From contig PFDS01000024.1 of the NCBI GenBank assembly GCA_002772605.1, positions 1 to 11,323 of the forward strand: a stretch of 11,323 nt of DNA. Direction: 5' to 3'. The notes beneath the pieces are model-generated. The model was not told the DNA's origin. It worked only from the letters and a program-made list of their open reading frames with translations, and did no database searches. Positions within the stretch are counted from its first letter, which is position 1, and each line of letters opens with the position of its first letter. Shown here piece after piece: positions 1-5,645 of the stretch. Origin of the DNA: Candidatus Peregrinibacteria bacterium CG10_big_fil_rev_8_21_14_0_10_49_16 (GTDB lineage Bacteria; Patescibacteriota; Gracilibacteria; Peribacterales; Peribacteraceae). The position numbers and the translations under genes were made by a program.

Positions 1-109
1 TGTCCTATCCAGAGTGACACCGAATCGGGATTTGGCCCGTCTAAGGTGTCCCCCAACTCTTCACATCAGTGAAGTAAGTGGGAAAGCCACTCGCTGCGAG
101 AACGATAGG
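1..109 (+). ncRNA. SAM-I-clan riboswitch (aptamer) upstream of metK
   Basis: The segment folds by eye into a closed multi-branch RNA. P1 pairs CCTATC (4-9) with GATAGG (104-109). P2a pairs GACACC (16-21) with GGTGTC (45-50). P2b pairs CGGG (26-29) with CCCG (36-39) around a loop ending UUGG. P3 pairs CTTCAC (59-64) with GTGAAG (69-74), and a small P4-like hairpin pairs 90-93 with 97-100. Conserved SAM-I blocks are recognisable in order: AUC.AGAG, then GGGA..UGGCCCG, then AAC after P2, then AGUG..AAA.CCA. The CCA at 87-89 could make the family pseudoknot with UGG in loop 2. SAM-I-clan RNAs sense S-adenosylmethionine, and the next gene makes that compound, which strongly supports the call. Whether it is SAM-I, SAM-IV or an intermediate variant cannot be settled by eye. 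The 5' end may lie just outside the window. Confidence 0.82.
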
Positions 110-157
110 TGAATATCTCACTTTCTCGAAGCGGAAGGACGTTCATTATTTTCCTTC
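97..157 (+). promoter_or_regulatory. Putative riboswitch expression platform of metK
   Basis: Two hairpins can be drawn between aptamer and start codon. In the first, CGAGAA (97-102) pairs with TTCTCG (123-128), and GATA (104-107) pairs with TATC (114-117). It uses the 3' strand of P1 and part of the P4-like stem, so it excludes the ligand-bound aptamer. The second pairs GAAGGA (134-139) with TCCTTC (152-157) and buries the only SD-like bases (AAGGA) before metK. No U-run suitable for a terminator follows. Translational control, or control through RNA stability, therefore fits better than classical attenuation. The pairings are seen directly; the switching is inferred. Confidence 0.4.
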
Positions 158-168
158 TCCTTTACTCT

Positions 169-1347
169 ATGCCCTATCTCTTTACATCCGAATCGGTGAC
201 CGAGGGTCATCCGGACAAGATGTGCGACCAGATTTCTGACGCCATTCTCGATGATGCGCTTGCGCAGGACCCGGAGGCGCATGTTGCCTGTGAGTGTCTT
301 GCAACGACAGGTCTTGTGGTTGTCGCCGGTGAAATGCGCACGAGAGGGTACATTGATATTGCCGGTACTGCGCGAAGAACGATTCAGGAAATTGGATACG
401 ATGACGGCACATTCGGATTCGACCATAAGGCTTGTGCGGTCATGGTGTGTGTTGGCGAACAGAGTCCGGATATTTCCATGGGCGTTGATGCGATGACGAA
501 TTTTCATCAGGAACAGGGTGCCGGTGATCAGGGATTGATGTTTGGATATGCCTGTGACGAAACGCCCGAGTGCATGCCGCTTCCGATTTCTTTCGCACAC
601 AAACTCACGCGACGTTTGGCAGAAGTGCGTAAAACCGGAGCACTCGGTTACCTGCGTCCGGATGGCAAGAGTCAGGTGACTGTGCAGTATGCTGATGATG
701 GCACGCCGGAACGCATCGATAGTGTTGTCATCTCCACGCAACATGCTGAGGAAGTGACCTTGGAACAGATTCGGGAGGATATTCAGGAGTACGTCATCAA
801 ACCTGTCTGTGAAGCGTATCTTGACGAACGGACGGTTTACTTTGTCAATCCTACAGGGCGTTTCGTGATTGGAGGTCCTCCGGGAGATTGCGGCTTAACC
901 GGGCGGAAAATCATTGTGGATACGTATGGGGGATACAGCCGTCATGGCGGTGGAGCGTTTTCCGGAAAAGATCCAAGTAAAGTGGACCGATCCGCTGCGT
1001 ATGCTGCGCGTTGGGTGGCGAAACACATTGTGAAAGCGGGACTGGCACGGAAAGCAGAAGTACAAATTGCCTATGCGATTGGTATTGCGACACCTGTGTC
1101 CATTCATATTGATACATTCGGTACAGGTCGCATTCCGGATCGTGAGTTGGAGCCTGCCATTGCATCGGTATTTGATCTGCGTCCCGCATCAATCATTCGT
1201 GACCTTGACCTGCTTCGTCCTCAGTACAGGCAAATTGCGGCCTATGGTCATATGGGGCGCGAAGATTGTGGCGTTTCGTGGGAGAAAACCCCGCGGATAG
1301 AGGAATTGGTGCAGGTAGTGGAGCACAAGGTTGGTGCAGGTGTATAG
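169..1347 (+). CDS. metK: S-adenosylmethionine synthetase (methionine adenosyltransferase)
   Basis: Catalyses ATP + L-methionine + water to S-adenosylmethionine + phosphate + diphosphate in the cytoplasm, supplying the methyl donor. The 392-residue length and N-terminus (PYLFTSESVTEGHPDK) are typical of bacterial MetK. GHPDK at residues 13-17 is the family ATP/methionine-binding signature. The central GAGDQGLMFGYACDET and the glycine-rich phosphate loop GGGAFSGKDPSKVDRSAAY are both intact, as is the C-terminal GVSWE region. The ATG at 169 is chosen because it gives the family N-terminus. The open frame runs back to a GTG at 109, but that codon lies in the riboswitch P1 stem. No Shine-Dalgarno lies at normal distance; AAGGA at 135-139 is about 29 nt upstream and can be sequestered. 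Expression is probably repressed by SAM through the upstream riboswitch. No terminator follows directly, so the next small gene is probably cotranscribed. Confidence 0.98.
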   Translation: MPYLFTSESVTEGHPDKMCDQISDAILDDALAQDPEAHVACECLATTGLVVVAGEMRTRGYIDIAGTARRTIQEIGYDDGTFGFDHKACAVMVCVGEQSPDISMGVDAMTNFHQEQGAGDQGLMFGYACDETPECMPLPISFAHKLTRRLAEVRKTGALGYLRPDGKSQVTVQYADDGTPERIDSVVISTQHAEEVTLEQIREDIQEYVIKPVCEAYLDERTVYFVNPTGRFVIGGPPGDCGLTGRKIIVDTYGGYSRHGGGAFSGKDPSKVDRSAAYAARWVAKHIVKAGLARKAEVQIAYAIGIATPVSIHIDTFGTGRIPDRELEPAIASVFDLRPASIIRDLDLLRPQYRQIAAYGHMGREDCGVSWEKTPRIEELVQVVEHKVGAGV

Positions 1348-1383
1348 TGACGGTGTCATTCATTCATGACGACTCGAAGTCAG

Positions 1384-1391
1384 AAAGGAGG
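1384..1391 (+). promoter_or_regulatory. Strong Shine-Dalgarno of the 38-residue micropeptide
   Basis: AAAGGAGG stands 5 nt before the ATG at 1397, a near-perfect match to the 16S rRNA 3' end. It is the main reason to accept such a short gene. It also stands out, because the other starts in this window lack a comparable site. Confidence 0.85.
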
Positions 1392-1396
1392 AAATC

Positions 1397-1513
1397 ATGA
1401 GTGGAGGATGCAGAGACGAATGTTGTAGGAGCAGTGGCAACCACAGTGGTTGGATTCTGCTGCTTCTCATGTTGATTGTCACCTGTGTAGCTGGATACTT
1501 GCTATTCAACTAA
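1397..1513 (+). CDS. Cys-rich single-pass membrane micropeptide (38 aa), unknown function
   Basis: This is not a recognised family. The product is 38 residues long. Its hydrophilic head MSGGCRDECCRSSGNHSG carries three cysteines (5, 9, 10) and a histidine. One hydrophobic segment follows, from about residue 19 to 37 (WILLLLMLIVTCVAGYLLF), ending in Asn. This suggests a small inner-membrane protein, perhaps with a metal- or thiol-reactive head. Support comes from the very strong Shine-Dalgarno, a complete ATG-to-TAA frame and an intrinsic terminator beginning 7 nt after the stop. It starts 49 nt after metK with no promoter visible between them, so it is probably the last gene of the metK transcript. 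Any role in SAM or methionine handling is only suggested by position. Confidence 0.72.
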   Translation: MSGGCRDECCRSSGNHSGWILLLLMLIVTCVAGYLLFN

Positions 1514-1519
1514 ACGAAG

Positions 1520-1546
1520 CGGGTGAGGGTACCCTCACCCGTTTTT
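1520..1546 (+). terminator. Rho-independent terminator of the metK transcript
   Basis: CGGGTGAGGG (1520-1529) is followed, after TA, by its exact complement CCCTCACCCG (1532-1541) and then five T residues (1542-1546). The GC-rich stem has about 8-10 bp with a tight central turn, and begins 7 nt after the micropeptide stop codon. Confidence 0.93.
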
Positions 1547-1560
1547 CACGTATATAAAAA

Positions 1561-1588
1561 TTGACTTTTTATTTTTTGTCAGTATCCT
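1561..1588 (+). promoter_or_regulatory. Sigma70-type promoter of the 158-aa gene, probably leaderless
   Basis: TTGACT (1561-1566) and TATCCT (1583-1588) are separated by 16 nt in an AT-rich stretch directly after the terminator. Only 8 nt separate the -10 from the ATG at 1597, so transcription should begin at or within a few bases of the start codon. Confidence 0.6.
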
Positions 1589-1596
1589 GAGAGTTT

Positions 1597-2073
1597 ATGG
1601 TTGCACACAAGGCGACATCATCGGCAGAACACAAAGACCAGCGAGACGTTTTTGCAGAAGATGTAGATGAACTTGTGATGATGACACATGTGGAAAGACA
1701 ACAGAGTCTTCACCAGGTTGCTACCCTACTGAAGACATGTCAGTCAGGCATGGAGAACATGCTCAGTGGACTCTTTTACGAGGAAGATGAGGAAAAGAAC
1801 ACGCGAGATGCACACAAACTCCTTGGTCGTATGCGAGAGTCACAGAAAGAAGGTGTTGCTCCATTGGTAGCGACGAGGGAGGGTAGACGGCTACTTCTGG
1901 AAATCAGTCGTGTAAGAGGGTTTGGTGTCGTGAGTCGGTTAATCGAAGATGTTATCGAAGGTCAACCGAAAAAAGCACCCATCGAACAGCGTGTGATTCA
2001 CGAACTTCCTGAGAAGCCACCGCGCACGGGAGCAAAAGCTCCCATGTACTGTCCGACGGTGGAGATGTTTTAG
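1597..2073 (+). CDS. Hypothetical soluble protein, 158 aa
   Basis: I do not recognise a family. The protein is charged, has no signal peptide or membrane segment, and looks mostly helical. An acidic stretch near residues 66-72 (YEEDEEK) lies between two helix-like parts. The C-terminal part, from about residue 128, is rich in proline and lysine and probably unstructured (PKKAPIEQR, ELPEKPPRTGAKAP), ending in YCPTVEMF. The start is fixed by the promoter: the ATG at 1597 lies 8 nt after a -10-like hexamer and has no Shine-Dalgarno. A terminator separates it from metK upstream, and the downstream deacylase has its own promoter-like site, so it is probably transcribed alone. A palindromic repeat follows 24 nt after the stop. 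Confidence 0.75.
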   Translation: MVAHKATSSAEHKDQRDVFAEDVDELVMMTHVERQQSLHQVATLLKTCQSGMENMLSGLFYEEDEEKNTRDAHKLLGRMRESQKEGVAPLVATREGRRLLLEISRVRGFGVVSRLIEDVIEGQPKKAPIEQRVIHELPEKPPRTGAKAPMYCPTVEMF

Positions 2074-2097
2074 ATGGCACGGATCTTCTTTATGTTT

Positions 2098-2126
2098 GTA
2101 GAGACGCTATGATATAGCGTCTCTAT
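2098..2126. repeat. Palindromic repeat, copy 1 (intergenic)
   Basis: TAGAGACGCTAT (2099-2110) and ATAGCGTCTCTA (2114-2125) form a perfect 12-bp inverted repeat around GAT. Nearly the same sequence recurs at 3493-3520, differing at the centre by one extra base. No T-run follows, so it does not look like a terminator. It directly abuts the promoter-like site of the next gene. Confidence 0.85.
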
Positions 2127-2128
2127 AG

Positions 2129-2137
2129 TGTTAAGAT
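2129..2137 (+). promoter_or_regulatory. Extended -10 of the tRNA deacylase gene
   Basis: TGTTAAGAT fits TGnTATAAT with 4 of 6 matches in the hexamer. It lies 9 nt before the ATG at 2147. No convincing -35 is seen. No Shine-Dalgarno precedes the ATG, again consistent with a leaderless message. TATAGT at 2124-2129, overlapping the repeat, is an alternative -10. Confidence 0.5.
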
Positions 2138-2146
2138 GCTGTTTCT

Positions 2147-2644
2147 ATGCAAGGCATCGAATCGTTTTTGCAGCAGCACAATATTCCCTTCCAACGTTTC
2201 AACCATCCTGCTGTCTTTACCTGTGAGGAGTCAGAAAAGTTGTGTCCGGCAATGCCCGGAATGCATACGAAGAATTTATTTCTGCGTGATGAGAAGAAAA
2301 AGCGATTCATTCTCCTGTCTGTGCCACACGGGAAACGTGTGGATCTGGCGCAGTTTGGAAAGATGTACGGTGTGAAAAAGCCGAGTCTGGCGAACGCAGA
2401 CTACTTGAAGCAGTACCTTGGCGTGGAACCGGGAGCAGTGACACTTCTTGGACTTATCAATGACGTGGATCACAACGTTGAAGTCGTTCTCGACGAAGAA
2501 CTCTGGAAATACAGTGAAATCGGCTGCCACCCGCTTGTGAATACGGCGACATTCGTCATCAAACAGGAAGACATGGAGAAGTTTTTCGGTACAACAGGTC
2601 ACGAATTTCACGTATATGCTATTCCTGAGAGACAAGGTCACTAG
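2147..2644 (+). CDS. YbaK/ProXp-type aminoacyl-tRNA deacylase
   Basis: A free-standing editing-domain protein of 165 residues, the usual size for this superfamily. Such enzymes hydrolyse mischarged tRNA, for example Ala-tRNA(Pro) in ProXp-ala/PrdX, protecting translation fidelity in the cytoplasm. The family pattern is clear from end to end. It has NHPAVFTCEE (19-28), then TKNLFLRDEKKKRFIL (41-56) with the expected substrate-binding lysine K42. It continues with VDLAQF (65-70), YLGVEPGAVTLLGLIND (90-106), EVVLD (112-116) and GCHPLVNTATFVI (126-138). Substrate specificity cannot be read with certainty; the KNLFLRD and PGAVTLLGL forms resemble the PrdX/ProXp-ala subgroup more than Cys-tRNA(Pro) YbaK. 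The last 26 bp overlap the 3' end of the opposite-strand amidase-SpoIID gene. Confidence 0.92.
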   Translation: MQGIESFLQQHNIPFQRFNHPAVFTCEESEKLCPAMPGMHTKNLFLRDEKKKRFILLSVPHGKRVDLAQFGKMYGVKKPSLANADYLKQYLGVEPGAVTLLGLINDVDHNVEVVLDEELWKYSEIGCHPLVNTATFVIKQEDMEKFFGTTGHEFHVYAIPERQGH

Positions 2645-4529
2645 TCCCTACACGTGTTCCCGGGTAGTAGTACCGCAGAATATCTTCTGCGGATTTCCCT
2701 TCATTTGCCTGCCCCTCCGCACCGCAACCGGACATGCCGACGCCATGTCCGCGGTTTGGCATTCCTGCACACCAGGGGTCAGGCTTACTGGCGAAGACTT
2801 CGGCAAATGGGAAGGTGTTCCATCCAATTTCCGCCGGTGAACGTGTACGTCCGTCGTTGGAGGAGTAGTATGCAGCGCGGATAGGGGTGCCTGCTTTAGT
2901 CAAGATCTGTCCTGCAGTTTCTTTGACGGCACGAACCCACTCGGGGTTGCGTGCCTCGAAATTTGCGCCGCCATACGCCTGGAACTCCGCAGGACTATCT
3001 GACCCATCGTATGGTTTTCCGGAGAATTTCCGCTGACTATTCTGCAAGTAGTGTGCGGCATAGGTGCGTGCGGCAATCGCAAAGGCGCGCTGTTTCTCAA
3101 AGGGCTCCGTATCTGGCTCTTCCGCAAGTCCCCACAAGTACTCTTCGAGAGAAAGTTCATTCATCAGCGTAAGTTTTCCATCGAGGATGCGACATTCCAA
3201 TATGCCCCGATACCGGCGCGTGCCATCCTGAAGGGTGAGAATACCATTCCCCGGATCGATGCGAAGAATATCACTCTGAATAGTCATGTGGTTGATCTGT
3301 GCTTTGCAATTTTTCCCGGATTGCGTGAGTGTGAGTGATCCTCCTTGAGGGGATTGGCCATTAATTGTTGTAGTAATTGGGAGCAGGAGGGTGTGGGTAT
3401 TGCCGGTTGTTGTGAGATGAATGCGGATAGTTGGTGATTCTGTATTTGGTTTCTCTGCTATATGTGGAACAAGGCTAGACGTATATTGCGATGTAGAGAC
3501 GCTATATATAGCGTCTCTACGAACGCGTGAATTTGATGCGTTCATATGGTTCGATATATTTTGTGGAACCAAAGCCGACACTCCTCCCCGTTGCGCACGG
3601 TACAACCGGCGCTTAGAAATGGTTGGTGTACTGACATAGCGATTGAGTCGTTGCTGTGTTCGCGTCAGTGCCAGCCGTTCACGTGGAGATACGCGTCGTT
3701 CCTTCGCATATGTTCTGGGGAATGTGACAGATGCAGTCAGTGTTCCTTTGTAGACATGCTCACGGACTTGCGGCAGCACGTAATCCATATAGTGTCCAGG
3801 ACAGACTGTCGAAAGCAGATCATCATGACCGACAATCGGTGGGAGGGTTTTTCCATGGAATGACACGCTCTTTGCCAGGTTGATGTCGTACTTCTTGATG
3901 AGGTGATCAAGGAGCCATTGTAAACTGTTGATCTGATCCTGCGTTGGCTGTTCCAGTTCAAAGTTTCCCAGGAGTGCAATGCCGACTGTGCCCGTATTCC
4001 AGCAGTACGCATGACCGCCGATCACCGCGTCGCCGCCTGCTCTTCCTTCGTAAATCGTTCCTTCTTCATCAACGATGAAGTGGTACCCGATGTCTCCCCA
4101 TCCTTTTCCATCGGAGTGGTACTCGTAGAGTGCCTGAACGCGTTCACGTGGAGAGCGAGTGTCGGTTCCTACTGCAAGAGCAGTGTGGTGAAGGACGAGG
4201 AGTTGTACTTGAGGTGAGTACTGTTGTGGCCAGCGGTAGAGTCCTCCTTGAGCATCGCGCCTTTCTGTACGCGCAGGTCGGAACTCTTCCGGATGCTCTT
4301 GTTGCCACTTTTCGCAGTCGGAGGCGCGGTTTCCAGGCGTACTCGATGATACTTCTGGCTGGTCGTTCGTCGATTCTATGCGTTCTTCGTGATACTCTTC
4401 GCGTTTGCGTGAAAAAAGGAGTTCGTTATCTGCACCCCACTCTGTGCGTGGGAGGATGCGCGGTGGCCAAGAAGCCGCCTCTGTCCGCAGAGGTAGGAGA
4501 GAGAGGAGCAGAAATAACAGCATGTGCAT
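2619..4529 (-). CDS. Secreted PGRP-type amidase fused to SpoIID/LytB domain
   Basis: A 636-residue exported peptidoglycan hydrolase with two catalytic parts. Residues 1-18 form a signal peptide (leucine-rich core, then TEA|A). Residues about 95-260 are an N-acetylmuramoyl-L-alanine amidase of the PGRP/Amidase_2 fold. This part has LLVLHHTA with zinc ligand H114, GYHFIVDEEGTIYEGR, and GHDDLLSTVCPGH with ligands H235 and C243. A basic, Ser/Thr-rich linker of about 100 residues follows. Residues about 370-630 match SpoIID, a lytic transglycosylase: LSLEEYLWGLAEEP with the candidate catalytic Glu at 470/471, then AFAIAARTYAAHYL, GHGVGMSGCGAEGQANEG and ILRYYYPGTRV. SpoIID in Bacillus cuts glycan strands stripped of peptides by an amidase, so the fusion could do both steps. 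The ATG at 4529 is preferred because an upstream GTG (4538) lies inside the -10. A palindromic repeat interrupts the linker in frame. Confidence 0.95.
   Translation of the reverse strand: MHMLLFLLLSLLPLRTEAASWPPRILPRTEWGADNELLFSRKREEYHEERIESTNDQPEVSSSTPGNRASDCEKWQQEHPEEFRPARTERRDAQGGLYRWPQQYSPQVQLLVLHHTALAVGTDTRSPRERVQALYEYHSDGKGWGDIGYHFIVDEEGTIYEGRAGGDAVIGGHAYCWNTGTVGIALLGNFELEQPTQDQINSLQWLLDHLIKKYDINLAKSVSFHGKTLPPIVGHDDLLSTVCPGHYMDYVLPQVREHVYKGTLTASVTFPRTYAKERRVSPRERLALTRTQQRLNRYVSTPTISKRRLYRAQRGGVSALVPQNISNHMNASNSRVRRDAIYSVSTSQYTSSLVPHIAEKPNTESPTIRIHLTTTGNTHTLLLPITTTINGQSPQGGSLTLTQSGKNCKAQINHMTIQSDILRIDPGNGILTLQDGTRRYRGILECRILDGKLTLMNELSLEEYLWGLAEEPDTEPFEKQRAFAIAARTYAAHYLQNSQRKFSGKPYDGSDSPAEFQAYGGANFEARNPEWVRAVKETAGQILTKAGTPIRAAYYSSNDGRTRSPAEIGWNTFPFAEVFASKPDPWCAGMPNRGHGVGMSGCGAEGQANEGKSAEDILRYYYPGTRVGTSDLVSQE
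3493..3520. repeat. Palindromic repeat, copy 2 (inside the amidase-SpoIID linker)
   Basis: GTAGAGACGCTATA (3493-3506) is followed at once by its exact complement (3507-3520), a perfect 28-bp palindrome matching the intergenic copy at 2098-2126. Read on the minus strand it encodes about RRDAIYSVS without a stop, in the linker between the amidase and SpoIID domains. Confidence 0.9.
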
Positions 4530-4536
4530 GGTGCGC

Positions 4537-4544
4537 ACTATACA
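4537..4544 (-). promoter_or_regulatory. -10 element of the amidase-SpoIID gene
   Basis: On the minus strand, TGTATAGT gives the hexamer TATAGT (5 of 6 matches to consensus) 7 nt before the ATG at 4529. No clear -35 or Shine-Dalgarno is present. It lies in the 44-bp divergent gap shared with the MscS gene. Confidence 0.6.
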
Positions 4545-4563
4545 TCATTCTTGCTTTATGCTA

Positions 4564-4588
4564 TTTCTGTACTGTGTCCTTACAGAAA
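4564..4588. promoter_or_regulatory. Inverted repeat at the MscS gene start, possible operator
   Basis: TTTCTGTA (4564-4571) and TACAGAAA (4581-4588) are perfect 8-bp arms with a 9-nt spacer that contains the preferred GTG start at 4574. It could bind a dimeric regulator serving this divergent pair, or form an RNA hairpin if translation starts further downstream. Function is inferred from position alone. Confidence 0.4.
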
Positions 4589-5617
4589 GTTCTAGCCCTT
4601 TCGTACTTCGGCAACTCGGTGCGCACCATGCTCTTTGCAGCTGCTTTGCTTGTTGCCGTGGTTGTTGTGTGTCGTGTCGTACAGGCAGTTCTCATTGGAC
4701 GCATGCAGAAACTTGCAAAGAAAACAAAAACACAAGTGGATGACATGATCGTCGAGTTCTTGTCATCACTTCGAACCGCATTTTTTGCCGCTGTTGCACT
4801 GGCAATTGCATCACGTGTGCTCATTCTCCCTTCCGTTGTACAGAGAATCATTGATGCAGTTGCGCTTATTGTGATTACTGTGCAAGCAATTACGCTGGCA
4901 GAGCGCATTTTGGAACTCTGTATTACAAAGTTTGTCATGAAGACGGGTGATGGAGAGGCAGCACCGAAGTTCTTACGCTTTCTCATCCGTTTTGGACTCT
5001 GGTCTGTGGGATTACTGCTTGTGCTGAGCAACCTTGGTATTAATGTCACGTCACTTATTACAGGAATGGGAATCGGCGGCATTGCCATTGCGCTTGCTGT
5101 GCAGAATATTCTTGCGGACCTGTTCAGTTCATTTTCGCTCTATGTCGACCGACCATTTGAAGTGGGGGATTTCATCATTGTTGGGCAGGACATGGGAACG
5201 GTGAAGTATGTGGGCTTAAAGACCACGCGCATTCAGGCGCTGCAGGGGGAGGAACTTGTCATTCCAAACAGTGAACTTACCAACAGTCGGGTACAGAACT
5301 TTCGAAAAATGCAAAGGCGCAGGGTGGTGTTCAGTTTCGGCGTCACCTACGACACGTCTGTGAAAAAACTGGGCGCTATCCCGGACATGGTGCATGAGAT
5401 TATTGGCAAGGCTGAACATGCAGATATCGACCGTGTGCATTTTCAGAAATTTGGCGAGTCCAGTTTGGTGTTTGAAGTTGTCTTCTACGTCACTTCCGGT
5501 GATTACAATATCTTCATGGACACACAACAGGAGATCAATTTGGCACTAACAGAGAGATTCGAGAAAGAAGGCATTACATTCGCCTTCCCAACCAGAACCG
5601 TTCATATGGTGCAGTAG
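4574..5617 (+). CDS. MscS-family mechanosensitive ion channel
   Basis: A small-conductance mechanosensitive channel of the inner membrane, which opens under membrane tension to release solutes during osmotic downshock. From the GTG at 4574 it has 347 residues. Membrane segments lie near 17-40, 65-86, 92-113 and 136-155, followed by the glycine/alanine-rich pore helix at about 156-185 (GMGIGGIAIALAVQNILADL). The beta domain is unmistakable: YVDRPFEVGDFIIV (190-203), TTRIQALQGEELVIPNSELT (217-236) and VQNFRKM. An alpha/beta C-terminal domain closes the protein. The frame stays open upstream to 4130, but that part is antisense to the amidase gene and looks nothing like a channel. GTG 4574 gives a family-like beginning (QKVLALSYFGNSVRTML); ATG 4628 is the alternative. 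It is divergent from the amidase-SpoIID gene across only 44 bp. Confidence 0.94.
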   Translation: MSLQKVLALSYFGNSVRTMLFAAALLVAVVVVCRVVQAVLIGRMQKLAKKTKTQVDDMIVEFLSSLRTAFFAAVALAIASRVLILPSVVQRIIDAVALIVITVQAITLAERILELCITKFVMKTGDGEAAPKFLRFLIRFGLWSVGLLLVLSNLGINVTSLITGMGIGGIAIALAVQNILADLFSSFSLYVDRPFEVGDFIIVGQDMGTVKYVGLKTTRIQALQGEELVIPNSELTNSRVQNFRKMQRRRVVFSFGVTYDTSVKKLGAIPDMVHEIIGKAEHADIDRVHFQKFGESSLVFEVVFYVTSGDYNIFMDTQQEINLALTERFEKEGITFAFPTRTVHMVQ

Positions 5618-5622
5618 TAGTA

Positions 5623-5645
5623 GGTATGCTAAAATTCGGCATACC
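5623..5645. promoter_or_regulatory. Inverted repeat framing the aclB -10 element
   Basis: GGTATGC (5623-5629) and GCATACC (5639-5645) are perfect 7-bp arms with a 9-nt spacer. The spacer begins with the -10 hexamer TAAAAT, and the right arm ends directly at the aclB ATG. A leaderless transcript would not carry the left arm, so a DNA operator is more likely than an RNA hairpin. Confidence 0.5.
5627..5635 (+). promoter_or_regulatory. Extended -10 promoter of the aclBA operon
   Basis: TGCTAAAAT fits TGnTATAAT with 5 of 6 matches in the hexamer. It lies 10 nt before the ATG at 5646, with no Shine-Dalgarno between. The expected start of transcription is around 5642. No good -35 is visible, as is common for extended -10 promoters. 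Confidence 0.65.

Noticed and set aside
109..168. Twenty-residue N-terminal extension of MetK from a GTG at 109, hydrophobic enough to look like a signal sequence
   Set aside because: The GTG is part of the riboswitch P1 helix, MetK is cytoplasmic, and the family N-terminus begins at the ATG at 169.
118..744. 208-codon open frame on the minus strand inside metK
   Set aside because: It is fully antisense to a strongly conserved gene, and its translation has no family resemblance or start signals.
2098..2126. Palindrome after the 158-aa gene as an intrinsic terminator
   Set aside because: No T-run follows on either strand, and the same palindrome occurs inside a coding sequence, which points to a dispersed repeat.
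4130..4573. Upstream extension of the MscS reading frame by about 148 codons
   Set aside because: It is antisense to the amidase-SpoIID gene, and its translation has no channel-like features. The divergent promoter region lies at its end.
4564..4588. LexA (SOS) box, because of the CTGTA...TACAG arms
   Set aside because: CTG and CAG are 13 nt apart instead of the 10 nt of the E. coli-type box, and the genes are not typical SOS members.
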